A stretch of 18,485 nt of DNA. Source: UBA3775 sp964625275. GTDB taxonomy: Bacteria > Bacillota > Clostridia > Lachnospirales > Lachnospiraceae. Below are positions 7,565-15,395 of this stretch, one piece after another. Position numbers and translations under genes: made by a program. Numbering within the stretch: position 1 is the stretch's first letter; every line of letters begins with the position of its first letter. The notes beneath the pieces were generated by a model. It was given only the letters and a program-made list of their open reading frames with translations, searched no databases and had not been told where the DNA came from. Location of the stretch: the NCBI GenBank assembly GCA_964625275.1, contig CAZVBH010000043.1, forward strand, positions 1-18,485, in the 5' to 3' direction.

Positions 7565-10432
7565 CTAGGCATTGCCAAAATCAAAGCCCAAGCCTGTACA
7601 TTTACCTTCTTCATTTTTATTGAGCTTTAATCTTGCATTGAATTTGTTGCCATCCTTGACAAATCCATAAATCACATCTGTTATTCCTTTTTCAATCAAA
7701 TCAGAAAGCTGCTTTTCATTAAGCCTTTTTTCATATATCCTTCCAACTGAAAATTTACAGCTATCAGGCTTCTCTTTGTCGTATGCTTTACATTTGTAGC
7801 CAAAGCTGCCTGCAATAATCTCACTTCCACAATTTGGACATTTAATATTTTGCAGCACTCTTTCCTGATCTGAATCAAAAACAAATTTTACCCTTGACTT
7901 ACCTGTCTCATCCTTTTCCAAAGCGAGACATGCATCAAATTTTGAACCGCTCTTAGCTTTGAAACCGGTTATTTTTTCTGTCTTTCCTTTTTGAAGTAGC
8001 TCCATTACATTTTTTACAGGAATTGTCTTTCCTGCTATCTTACCTATGGCAAAATGACAACTATTTTCATCCTCTGCCTTATAGCCTGCACAGCCATAGC
8101 CAAAAGATTTTTTCAAAATTGCACTGCCACAATCGGGGCATACAACTCCGTTAAGACTTTCAGGCTCAACATTATCAAAATTGAAGCCAATAACATTTTT
8201 GCCTTCTTCATTTTTTGTCATTGTCAGCTCTGCTGAAAACTTCTTTTTTTTCTTTGAAACGAAGCCACTGATAACATTTGTATGTCCTTCAAGAATAAGC
8301 TTTTTAAACTCTTCTTCGGGAATATCTACTCCACATATTTTTCCAAGTGTAAAGCTACATTTATTTTCTTCATTAAAGTAATTACTGCAGCCGTAACCAA
8401 AGGAGGTTGTTGTAAGAACTCCTCCACATTCAGGGCAGGCAATTCCAAGCTTCTTTCTGGCAGCCATTCCCTTTGAATTTTTATCGGTAAATGGATTTAT
8501 CGCTTCGGCAATTTTAATACTTAAATCATTGCCCGTCATTGCAAGGGTTTCCGTTCTGATATAATCTTCAAGCTTGGCGCGATATTCCTTAACATCAACC
8601 GAGCCTTTTGTAATACCATCCAGACCCTTTTCCCAAGACGCAGACATCTCCGGATTTAGCAAAGATGGTACCGATAAATTTACCACCTCATAAATCATCT
8701 CTCCAAGTCTTTCAGGCGTGAGCACCTGTGTCTTTGAATTCAGCTTTAAATAGCCTATATTTACAAGCTTTTTAATTATCTCCGCTCTTGTTGCAGATGT
8801 GCCAATTCCCGTATTTTTTATCTGCTCTCTAAGCTCCTGGTCTTCAATAAGATTACCTGCATTTTCCATTGCAAGAATCATGGTACCGGAAGTATATCTC
8901 TTAGGTGGTGTTGTTTTGCCTTCTTTAATTATATAACCATTTACTGTAAGCTCATCACCCTTTTTATAGGTTTTAAAGAGATTTTCAAGATTATTGGTAT
9001 TCTCTTCTTCTTCACCATTATCATTATTTTTTGCCACTCCGGCAACCTTCATATAGCCTTTTTTTTCAAGAGTCTTTGATGATGCAAAAAGATGCTCTTT
9101 CTCTACCTTTATTTCGCACTTTATAACAGCAAACTCGGCAGGTGGATAAAAAATGCTTAAAAATCTTCTTACAATAAGCTCATAAACCTTTTGATGAAGA
9201 GATGACATTGAGTCAAGTCCGGTAATCTGACCTGTTGGGATTATTGCATAGTGGTCAGTAATCTTTGAATCATCAGTATAGGATGTCTTTTCAATTCCTT
9301 TATACAAATTTTCATTGAGCACCTCGTCAACAAAGGTGGAGCATTTTTCATAAACCTTTAATTTTGTGAGATTTTTATCTATTTCCTTTGCAACTGCTGA
9401 GGACAAAACTCTGGCATCTGTTCTTGGATATGTTGTAAGCTTTCTTTCATACAAATCCTGAGCGACCGAAAGTGTCTCATCCGGGCTTATTTTAAAACGT
9501 TTTGCACATTCAGCCTGAAGTTCAGCAAGATTAAATAAAAGTGGAGCCTTTTTCTTCTGAATTGACTTACTAATATTTTCTATAAAGGCTTTTTTGCCTG
9601 TCAGATCGGATATCAGCTTTTCAGCATTTTCTTTTTTCTTAAAGCCATTTTCCTTATATAGTACTGGTGAATTAAAATAATCCGAGCCTTCTACAGCCTT
9701 CCACTCTGCATTTATTTCATCATCAGTAAATGAACCTACTACTCGAAAAAACGGTGTATCTACGAAATTCCTAATTTCTCTTTCACGAACTACTACCATC
9801 CCCAAAACACAGGTCATTACTCTTCCGACAGCTATGGCTGTATAGGATTTAGTTGCAGCTGCATCATTAATCAGCTTACCATATTTAACACTTAGGGCTC
9901 TGGAAAAATTTATGCCAAGTGCATAATCTTCAATTGCACGCATTATTCCTGAATCACCAAGTCTGGCATAATCAGACATTGGCTTTGCCTCTCTGATTCC
10001 TCTTTTAATTTCATCATCAGTCTGAGAGTCAATCCATACTCTCAGTTCATTCATACCCTCTCTGACACCACCGAAATTTCTAATATTTTCTTCGATTGTC
10101 TGTCCTTCTTTTCCGGAGTCACCTGCCCAGTAAACAGTATCAATATCTTCACTGTTAAGATAGGAGTGAACAATGTTATACTGCTCACTTACATTTTTTA
10201 TAACTCCGTATTTATAATTTTCCGGAAGGAATGGAAGGTCCTCGGCACGCCATTTTTTATATTTTATATCATAACTTTCAGGATAGAGCATTTCTACAAG
10301 ATGACCAACACACCAGGTTATAACAACCTTGTCATTTTCAATAAAGCCCTTTCCTTTTCCATTTACATTCAATACTCTCGCGAAGTCTCTGGCAACAGAA
10401 GCCTTCTCAGTAATTATAAGTTTTCTACTCAT
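7565..10432 (-). CDS. topB: DNA topoisomerase III with three C-terminal zinc-ribbon-like repeats
   Basis: Type IA topoisomerase that passes DNA strands through a transient single-strand break using a covalent phosphotyrosine. With the start used here it has 955 residues, well over the ~730 of B. subtilis TopB. The Toprim domain opens with KLIITEKASVARDFA (Glu9) and has the acidic motif YWAGDSGKEGQT (Asp105, Glu109). The catalytic tyrosine is Tyr335 in KLTTYPRTDARVLSS. The extra length is three repeats of about 95-100 residues (from about 664, 763 and 863), each with CPxCG, SFGYxC and a fourth Cys, then GKI, GF and KFxAxL elements, matching the topoisomerase C-terminal repeat pattern. Upstream in-frame GTG and ATG codons lie within or against AGGTGAT; the ATG at 10432 has proper spacing. 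It probably leads a topB-ABC-alr unit. Confidence 0.94.
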   Translation of the reverse strand: MSRKLIITEKASVARDFARVLNVNGKGKGFIENDKVVITWCVGHLVEMLYPESYDIKYKKWRAEDLPFLPENYKYGVIKNVSEQYNIVHSYLNSEDIDTVYWAGDSGKEGQTIEENIRNFGGVREGMNELRVWIDSQTDDEIKRGIREAKPMSDYARLGDSGIMRAIEDYALGINFSRALSVKYGKLINDAAATKSYTAIAVGRVMTCVLGMVVVREREIRNFVDTPFFRVVGSFTDDEINAEWKAVEGSDYFNSPVLYKENGFKKKENAEKLISDLTGKKAFIENISKSIQKKKAPLLFNLAELQAECAKRFKISPDETLSVAQDLYERKLTTYPRTDARVLSSAVAKEIDKNLTKLKVYEKCSTFVDEVLNENLYKGIEKTSYTDDSKITDHYAIIPTGQITGLDSMSSLHQKVYELIVRRFLSIFYPPAEFAVIKCEIKVEKEHLFASSKTLEKKGYMKVAGVAKNNDNGEEEENTNNLENLFKTYKKGDELTVNGYIIKEGKTTPPKRYTSGTMILAMENAGNLIEDQELREQIKNTGIGTSATRAEIIKKLVNIGYLKLNSKTQVLTPERLGEMIYEVVNLSVPSLLNPEMSASWEKGLDGITKGSVDVKEYRAKLEDYIRTETLAMTGNDLSIKIAEAINPFTDKNSKGMAARKKLGIACPECGGVLTTTSFGYGCSNYFNEENKCSFTLGKICGVDIPEEEFKKLILEGHTNVISGFVSKKKKKFSAELTMTKNEEGKNVIGFNFDNVEPESLNGVVCPDCGSAILKKSFGYGCAGYKAEDENSCHFAIGKIAGKTIPVKNVMELLQKGKTEKITGFKAKSGSKFDACLALEKDETGKSRVKFVFDSDQERVLQNIKCPNCGSEIIAGSFGYKCKAYDKEKPDSCKFSVGRIYEKRLNEKQLSDLIEKGITDVIYGFVKDGNKFNARLKLNKNEEGKCTGLGFDFGNA

Positions 10433-10484
10433 TATCATCACCTGCTTTTTTTATTAAAAGCATTATTATCATTATAGTCAGCTT

Positions 10485-10513
10485 AATATAAGCCACTTTA
10501 TAGTTTACCACAA
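10485..10513 (-). promoter_or_regulatory. Candidate promoter of topB
   Basis: TTGTGG (10513-10508), a 17-base spacer and TATATT (10490-10485) on the minus strand give a moderate match. A perfect TATAAT at 10476-10471 lies further downstream but has no recognisable -35 at the right distance. The -35 abuts the T-run of the preceding terminator. GCTTA-TAT-TAAGC (10481-10493) forms a small palindrome over the -10. Confidence 0.4.
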
Positions 10514-10561
10514 AAACAAAAACCTCTCAATGAAATTTCAATAAAAATTCATTGAGAGGTT
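10510..10561 (-). terminator. Rho-independent terminator of the glyA-lipoprotein unit
   Basis: On the minus strand AACCTCTCAATGAA (10561-10548) pairs perfectly with TTCATTGAGAGGTT (10534-10521), a 14-bp stem that can extend by three more pairs past one mismatch. It is followed by TTTTTGTTTTTG. It lies 40 bases after the lipoprotein stop codon and cleanly separates this unit from topB. Confidence 0.92.
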
Positions 10562-10601
10562 GATTTAATTTTTAGCCGAGCAAAGATTAATTTCAAACAA
10601 T

Positions 10602-11387
10602 TTATTTTTTGTGCTTGCTTTTGTTTTTACCGGCATTTTTAAGTTTTTTGGAATTTTTAGTTTTGGTATTATCCTTAAGCTTATAAATAAAAATTATAAT
10701 AATAGCGAATAATATGAGAACTATTCCGACTATCATGACTACAGCCAGTGTATTTAAAGGCTCTCCATCATCATCAAATTTAATCTGTGACATTGAAGCC
10801 ACCTCCGGATCGGTAAAATCTGAGGTGTCTGAAGAATAAACCTCATAAACAACTCCTTCATATATGGCATAAGTCATTATTGTATCATCCTCATCAGCAT
10901 GAGGAATTGTTACAGTCAGAAAATCTCCATCACGTACATAAGAACCGATGGCATTATATTCCATGTAGCCTTCCTGATAAATCCACTCTTCAAAATAACC
11001 ATCCTCTTTAAATGTAAGCGTAGTTCGCTTGCCATCAAAGGCAACAAGGTCAAAGGTGTCTGTGTCAGGGACTAAATCATCATAACCATCATAAGCAAAA
11101 TACAAAAGGTATTTCTGATCATGAATAAGTCGTCTTTCGTAAACAGAACCATAGGATTCATTGAAAGTTACAACGTCATCATTTATTTCGTAGGTACCAC
11201 TTAAGCCTGTACTGTCTACATATTCACCATCTGCCTGTAATCTAAGATAGAGTGAGGATGGGTTAGTCTGCATACTGTAATACATTGTGGTATTCTTAAG
11301 TGTTTTTGAAGCACAGCCTGTAAGTGCCACAGTCATTAAGGTAAGCGCTGAAACAAATAATGCCACTTTTTTCTTAATATTAAACAT
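10602..11387 (-). CDS. Predicted lipoprotein with C-terminal membrane anchor and lysine-rich tail, function unknown
   Basis: I do not recognise the family. The protein has 261 residues from the ATG at 11387, which is 8 bases after AAGGAG; two in-frame TTG codons upstream fit less well. A charged n-region (MFNIKKK) and hydrophobic stretch lead to the lipobox LTGC, with the lipidated cysteine at Cys25. The middle looks beta-rich, with two similar motifs, GTYEINDDVVTF and GSYVRDGDFLTVTI, reminiscent of lipocalin-like or META-like repeats. A membrane helix follows at about 214-235, then a 26-residue tail with 12 lysines that should be cytoplasmic by the positive-inside rule. The mature protein would thus be held at both ends. 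It begins 25 bases after glyA and ends at a strong terminator, so it is probably co-expressed with glyA. Confidence 0.85.
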   Translation of the reverse strand: MFNIKKKVALFVSALTLMTVALTGCASKTLKNTTMYYSMQTNPSSLYLRLQADGEYVDSTGLSGTYEINDDVVTFNESYGSVYERRLIHDQKYLLYFAYDGYDDLVPDTDTFDLVAFDGKRTTLTFKEDGYFEEWIYQEGYMEYNAIGSYVRDGDFLTVTIPHADEDDTIMTYAIYEGVVYEVYSSDTSDFTDPEVASMSQIKFDDDGEPLNTLAVVMIVGIVLILFAIIIIFIYKLKDNTKTKNSKKLKNAGKNKSKHKK

Positions 11388-11412
11388 CAACAAAGCTCCT
11401 TAAGTAAAATAT

Positions 11413-12660
11413 TTACTCATAAAGTGGATATTTGTCAGTAAGAGATTTAACTATTGCCTTTGCCTTTTCTGCACATTCAGGGCACTCAGGATTCTTAAGT
11501 ACAAGTGCAATAGCCTCTGCTATCTGATCCATATCCTCTGTATTCATACCTCTGCTGGTTGCAGCAGGAGTACCAAGTCTTAAACCACTTGTAACGAATG
11601 GCTTCTCAGGATCATTAGGTATTGTATTTTTGTTACAGGTAATATGAACAGCATCAAGAAGCTTCTCGGCTACCTTTCCTGTAACGCCTGTTCCTCTTAA
11701 GTCAACAAGCATAAGATGATTATCTGTGCCGCCACTTACGATATTGATGCCTCTGGACATAAGACCTTTGCAAAGTGCCTGTGCATTATCAATGATACCC
11801 TGAGCATATTCCTTAAAGGATGGCTCAAGAGCTTCCTTAAAGCAAACTGCTTTTCCTGCAATTACATGCATTAAAGGACCACCCTGTACTCCTGGGAATA
11901 CCGCTCTGTTAAGCTTATGCTCATCAGCAAAAGCCTGAGTTGAAAGAATCATGCCACCTCTAGGTCCTCTGAGTGTCTTATGAGTAGTAGTTGTTGTTAC
12001 ATGAGCATAAGGAATTGGACTCTCATGAAGTCCGGCAGCTACGAGTCCGGCAATATGAGCCATATCTACCATTAAGTAAGCACCAACCTCATCAGCAATT
12101 TCTCTGAAACGCTTAAAGTCAATCTTTCTGCAATATGCTGAAGCACCTGCAATGATAAGCTTTGGCTTACATTCCTTTGCAATTCTTTCTACTTCATCAT
12201 AATCTATAAATCCATCATCATTTACTCCATAAGGAACAATCTTAAAATAGAGACCGGAAAAGTTAACAGGTGAACCATGTGTTAAATGACCGCCATGATC
12301 AAGGCTCATTCCCATTACTGTGTCGCCGGGTGTAAGCAGTGCAAGCTGTACTGCCATGTTTGCCTGAGCACCTGAGTGAGGCTGTACATTAACATATTCA
12401 GCACCAAAAAGCTTCTTAGCTCTTTCAATTGCAAGATTTTCAGCAATATCTACATACTGACAACCGCCATAATATCTCTTGCCTGGATAACCTTCTGCAT
12501 ACTTATTTGTAAGTACGCTTCCCATTGCTGCCATAACAGCCTTGCTTACAAGGTTCTCTGATGCAATAAGCTCAATATTTTCTCTTTGACGACCAAGTTC
12601 AAGTTCAATACTTTCGCAAAGTTCCGGATCATAATTTTTTACTTCATCAATTGAAAACAT
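11413..12660 (-). CDS. glyA: Serine hydroxymethyltransferase
   Basis: PLP enzyme that converts serine and tetrahydrofolate to glycine and methylene-tetrahydrofolate, the main source of one-carbon units. The 415 residues are typical. Family motifs include NIELIASENLVS, YAEGYPGKRYYGG, VQPHSGAQAN, VDMAHIAGLVAAG and the cofactor lysine site TTTTTHKTLRGPRGG (Lys228), with LMLVDLRG and TSGLRLGTPAATSRG near the end. A longer frame opens at an ATG at 12687 but has no ribosome site; the ATG at 12660 is 7 bases after AAAGGA and is preferred. It has its own promoter with a leader of about 150 bases and is followed after 25 bases by the lipoprotein gene. Identity is certain. Confidence 0.98.
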   Translation of the reverse strand: MFSIDEVKNYDPELCESIELELGRQRENIELIASENLVSKAVMAAMGSVLTNKYAEGYPGKRYYGGCQYVDIAENLAIERAKKLFGAEYVNVQPHSGAQANMAVQLALLTPGDTVMGMSLDHGGHLTHGSPVNFSGLYFKIVPYGVNDDGFIDYDEVERIAKECKPKLIIAGASAYCRKIDFKRFREIADEVGAYLMVDMAHIAGLVAAGLHESPIPYAHVTTTTTHKTLRGPRGGMILSTQAFADEHKLNRAVFPGVQGGPLMHVIAGKAVCFKEALEPSFKEYAQGIIDNAQALCKGLMSRGINIVSGGTDNHLMLVDLRGTGVTGKVAEKLLDAVHITCNKNTIPNDPEKPFVTSGLRLGTPAATSRGMNTEDMDQIAEAIALVLKNPECPECAEKAKAIVKSLTDKYPLYE

Positions 12661-12812
12661 AACATTGTCCTTTCTGTGTAAATTCATTACATATTTACTA
12701 AATTTGAATACAAAAATCTCAAAATAACATAAACAGCTTTCCTTTTAGGAAAATACCTAAGTTTAAGAAGCAAGGATTTTCAGCTAAACTTGTATTTTGC
12801 ATTTTCGCATAC
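12661..12812 (-). promoter_or_regulatory. Long structured 5' leader of glyA, class unknown
   Basis: From the predicted start near 12812 the leader would be about 150 bases. It can form AAGTTTA/TAAACTT (12791-12785 with 12765-12759), TTTCC/GGAAA (12752-12748 with 12742-12738) and a bulged TGTATGC/GCA...TACA stem at the very 5' end (12813-12791). I looked for hallmarks of glycine, SAM, THF, ZTP and T-box leaders and saw none. No stem is followed by a T-run, so attenuation by termination is not evident. It may simply be an unstructured AT-rich leader. Confidence 0.35.
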
Positions 12813-12818
12813 AGAGCT

Positions 12819-12847
12819 ATCATATCATATCATTAAGAATTTTCCAA
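12819..12847 (-). promoter_or_regulatory. Predicted extended -10 promoter of glyA
   Basis: TTGGAA (12847-12842), a 17-base spacer and TATGAT (12824-12819), preceded by TGA to give an extended -10 (TGnTATGAT). A second TATGAT overlaps five bases upstream as part of a short direct repeat. The -35 starts two bases past the feoB stop, so the whole promoter fits in the feoB-glyA spacer. Confidence 0.6.
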
Positions 12848-12849
12848 GT

Positions 12850-15192
12850 TTAAAAATAAAAACTTCCGATAAAATGTACTATAAAAGCTGCCAACCAGGC
12901 TATTAAGCATTGCCATATTATAACTCCAACCGCCCATCTTGCTCCTAATTCACGTTTTACTGAAGCAATGGCAGCAACGCATGGAGAATAAAGAAGACTG
13001 AATACTAACATGCTTGCAGCAGTAAGGCTTGAAATTGACGCTGCTACGCCACCTTCACCTGAGAACAGTATTTCCATGGTTGAAACAACACTTTCCTTTG
13101 CCATAAAGCCTGAAATAAGTGAGGTACATATTCTCCAATCTCCCATGCCAATAGGTTTAAACAGTGGCACTAATATACCTGCTATTGCAGCCATAATACT
13201 GTCTGAAGAATCCGTTACCAGGTTGAAGCCAAAGTCGAAGCTCTGTAAAAACCATACACATACTGTTGCTACCAAAATTACGGAAAAGGCTTTCTGCAAA
13301 AAGTCCTTTGCCTTCTCCCACAACAGCTGCATGGTATTTCTTAATCCCGGAAGTCTGTAATTAGGCAATTCCATTACAAATGGTACAGCTTCTCCCTTGA
13401 ATAATGTATTTTTATAGAGTAATGCAGCTAAAATGCTTATTAGTATGCCTACAAGATAGAGGCCTGTCATTATAAAGCCACCCTTTCCGGGGAAAAATGC
13501 ATTTACAAAAAAAGCATAGATTGGAAGCTTTGCAGAGCAGCTCATAAATGGTGTAAGTAAAATTGTCATTTTTCTGTCTCTTTCACTTGGAAGAGTTCTT
13601 GTCGACATTATAGCAGGTACACTGCAGCCAAAGCCAATGAGCATAGGTACAATGCTTCTTCCTGAGAGACCTATTTTTCTAAGAAGCTTATCCATGAAAA
13701 ATGCTACTCTTGCTATATAACCACTGTCTTCTAACAGAGAAAGGAAGAAAAACATTGTAACAATAATTGGTAAAAAGCTTAAAACGCTTCCAACACCGGC
13801 AAAAATACCATCTATTATAAGTCCATAAAGGGCATCATTTATGTATGCACTTTTAAGCATATTTGAAACCAGCTCAGTAAACGAAGCGACACCAATTTCC
13901 AAAATTCCCTGTAGCCAGGCTCCAATCACATTGAAGGTCAAATAAAAAATTGCAAGCATTATAAGAATAAAGCATGGTATGGCAGTATACTTACCGGTTA
14001 AGAGTCTGTCAATTTTGTTACTTCTTATGTGTTCTTTACTTTCTCTTGGTTTTATGACTGCTTCGTCACAAACCCTTCCAATAAATGAAAATCGCATATC
14101 TGCCATTGCTGCACTTCTGTCAAGACCACATTCCTCTTCCATTTGAAGCACAATATGCTCAATCATCTCTTTTTCATTTTCATCCAGGTTCAACTGTTCT
14201 ATTATCAGTTCATCGCCCTCTATGACCTTTGCAGCGGCAAATCGAAGTGGTATTTCAGATTTTTCGGCATGGTCTTCAATCAGATGACAAACCGCATGAA
14301 TACATCTGTGAACCGCACCGTTATGATCTTTTTCATCACAAAAATCCTGGCGAAGTGGTTTTTCCTGATAATGAGCTATATGAATGGCATGTTCAACAAG
14401 CTCATCTACACCTTGATTTTTTGCAGCTGATATTGGAATAACCGGAACACCAAGCATTTCCTCCATCAGATTAACATCAATTGTTCCACCATTACCATCT
14501 ACCTCGTCCATCATATTGAGAGCAACAACCATTGGAATATTCATTTCCAGAAGCTGCATCGTAAGATACATATTTCTCTCAATATTCATTGCATCAACAA
14601 TATTAATAATTGCCTTTGGCTTATCCTCCAGCACAAAATTTCTTGATACTATTTCTTCCTTGCTGTAAGGTGACATTGAGTAGATTCCGGGCAAATCAGT
14701 TATTTTAGTATTGGAATGGCCTTTTATTGCACCATCCTTTCGGTCAACTGTTACTCCCGGGAAATTGCCTACATGCTGGTTTGAGCCTGTAAGCTGATTG
14801 AACAATGTAGTCTTGCCACAGTTCTGATTTCCCACCAGGGCATAAGTAAGAAGTGTATCATCTGGCAACGGATTTTCATCCTTCTTAGAATGAAAACGTC
14901 CTTCTTCTCCCAAGCCCAGATGTTCTGTCTTTTTGTGTCTTTGCTTATTTTGTGGTTCTGTTTTTAGTTCAATCTTTTCAATATCAATTTTCTTTGCATC
15001 TTCAAGTCTTAAGGTCAGCTCATAGCCATGAATTCTAATTTCAACAGGATCACCCATAGGTGCATATTTAATAACTGTAAGGGAAGCACCAGGAATAACA
15101 CCCATATCCAGTAAATGCTGTCTTAGTGCTCCTTGTCCTGCTACAGCAGTTATTTTACCGCTTTCACCTATTTTCAAATCCTTTAAAGTCAT
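12850..15192 (-). CDS. feoB: FeoA-FeoB fusion, ferrous iron transporter
   Basis: Imports Fe2+ across the cytoplasmic membrane. The 780-residue protein starts with a FeoA SH3-like domain (about 1-75: LKIGESGKITAV, LLDMGVIPGASLTV), then a basic linker (about 76-112) and FeoB. The G domain has G1 GNQNCGKTT (121-129; family usual is GNPN, here Gln), G2 VGNFPGVTVD, G3 DLPG (166-169), G4 NMMD (226-229) and G5 SAAKNQG. The membrane part follows from about residue 405 and has both Cys-containing gate motifs, GCSVPAI and YSPCVAAI, plus SCSAKLPIYAFF. GGAGGT lies 6 bases before the ATG. It is a single-gene unit; no separate feoA or feoC is seen. The Fur-like box upstream points to iron repression. Confidence 0.97.
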   Translation of the reverse strand: MTLKDLKIGESGKITAVAGQGALRQHLLDMGVIPGASLTVIKYAPMGDPVEIRIHGYELTLRLEDAKKIDIEKIELKTEPQNKQRHKKTEHLGLGEEGRFHSKKDENPLPDDTLLTYALVGNQNCGKTTLFNQLTGSNQHVGNFPGVTVDRKDGAIKGHSNTKITDLPGIYSMSPYSKEEIVSRNFVLEDKPKAIINIVDAMNIERNMYLTMQLLEMNIPMVVALNMMDEVDGNGGTIDVNLMEEMLGVPVIPISAAKNQGVDELVEHAIHIAHYQEKPLRQDFCDEKDHNGAVHRCIHAVCHLIEDHAEKSEIPLRFAAAKVIEGDELIIEQLNLDENEKEMIEHIVLQMEEECGLDRSAAMADMRFSFIGRVCDEAVIKPRESKEHIRSNKIDRLLTGKYTAIPCFILIMLAIFYLTFNVIGAWLQGILEIGVASFTELVSNMLKSAYINDALYGLIIDGIFAGVGSVLSFLPIIVTMFFFLSLLEDSGYIARVAFFMDKLLRKIGLSGRSIVPMLIGFGCSVPAIMSTRTLPSERDRKMTILLTPFMSCSAKLPIYAFFVNAFFPGKGGFIMTGLYLVGILISILAALLYKNTLFKGEAVPFVMELPNYRLPGLRNTMQLLWEKAKDFLQKAFSVILVATVCVWFLQSFDFGFNLVTDSSDSIMAAIAGILVPLFKPIGMGDWRICTSLISGFMAKESVVSTMEILFSGEGGVAASISSLTAASMLVFSLLYSPCVAAIASVKRELGARWAVGVIIWQCLIAWLAAFIVHFIGSFYF

Positions 15193-15224
15193 TTGAATAC
15201 CTCCAAATACTTTTATTAATCAAA

Positions 15225-15244
15225 TATTATCAAAGCGGATAATA
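15225..15244. promoter_or_regulatory. Second palindrome in the feoAB 5' region
   Basis: TATTATC, a 6-base spacer and GATAATA form a perfect 7-bp inverted repeat between the predicted start point and the feoAB ribosome site. The half-site resembles half of a Fur or DtxR-type operator, so it could be a second regulator site, or a small RNA hairpin. Confidence 0.4.
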
Positions 15245-15249
15245 CCAAA

Positions 15250-15268
15250 ATCAATGATAATCACTTGC
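15250..15268 (-). promoter_or_regulatory. Fur-like box overlapping the feoAB -10
   Basis: GCAAGTGATTATCATTGAT on the minus strand matches 13 of 19 positions of the classical Fur box, with an unbroken core TGATTATCATT. It covers the -10 hexamer, the position expected for an iron-dependent repressor. Feo genes are commonly iron-repressed in other bacteria. The regulator itself is not in the window. Confidence 0.6.
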
Positions 15269-15282
15269 AATATATTTGTCAA
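15254..15282 (-). promoter_or_regulatory. Predicted sigma-A promoter of feoAB
   Basis: Consensus TTGACA (15282-15277), a 17-base spacer and TATCAT (15259-15254). Initiation is expected near 15247, about 55 bases before the feoAB ATG. Confidence 0.7.
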
Positions 15283-15327
15283 TAATCAAGAGAGCCGGAA
15301 AGATTAATATTGCATTATGAATATGCG

Positions 15328-15358
15328 AAAAGAGCCCACTGCATTGCAATGAGCTCTT
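15328..15358 (-). terminator. Probable terminator of the gltBD unit
   Basis: On the minus strand AAGAGCTCATTGC (15358-15346) pairs with GCAGTGGGCTCTT (15342-15330) over 13 positions, including two G-U pairs, with a 3-base loop. The stem runs into TTTT (15331-15328). The T-run is short, so termination efficiency is uncertain. It sits 38 bases after the gltD stop. Confidence 0.7.
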
Positions 15359-15395
15359 CTCAGAATTTATGGAATACTTAAATGTTGGAAATTGC

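Noticed and set aside
10166..10477. 103-codon plus-strand ORF over the topB 5' end
   Set aside because: Almost wholly antisense to topB, low-complexity aromatic and hydrophobic translation, and no motif.
10510..10561. Bidirectional terminator or small RNA on the plus strand
   Set aside because: No plus-strand gene or promoter lies nearby; the T-run quality favours the minus strand.
12661..12690. Upstream ATG (12687) as the glyA start
   Set aside because: No ribosome site precedes it, and the extra 9 residues fall outside normal SHMT N-termini; the ATG at 12660 has AAAGGA at good spacing.
12815..12835. ATATCATATCAT direct repeat as a microsatellite or iteron
   Set aside because: Only two to three copies, and explained by the overlapping -10 hexamers of the glyA promoter.
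13010..13360. 116-codon plus-strand ORF
   Set aside because: Lies entirely inside the strongly conserved feoB membrane domain on the opposite strand; a shadow frame.
14143..14441. Two overlapping plus-strand ORFs of 95 and 70 codons
   Set aside because: Antisense to the FeoB G-domain and helical region; their translations match no known pattern.
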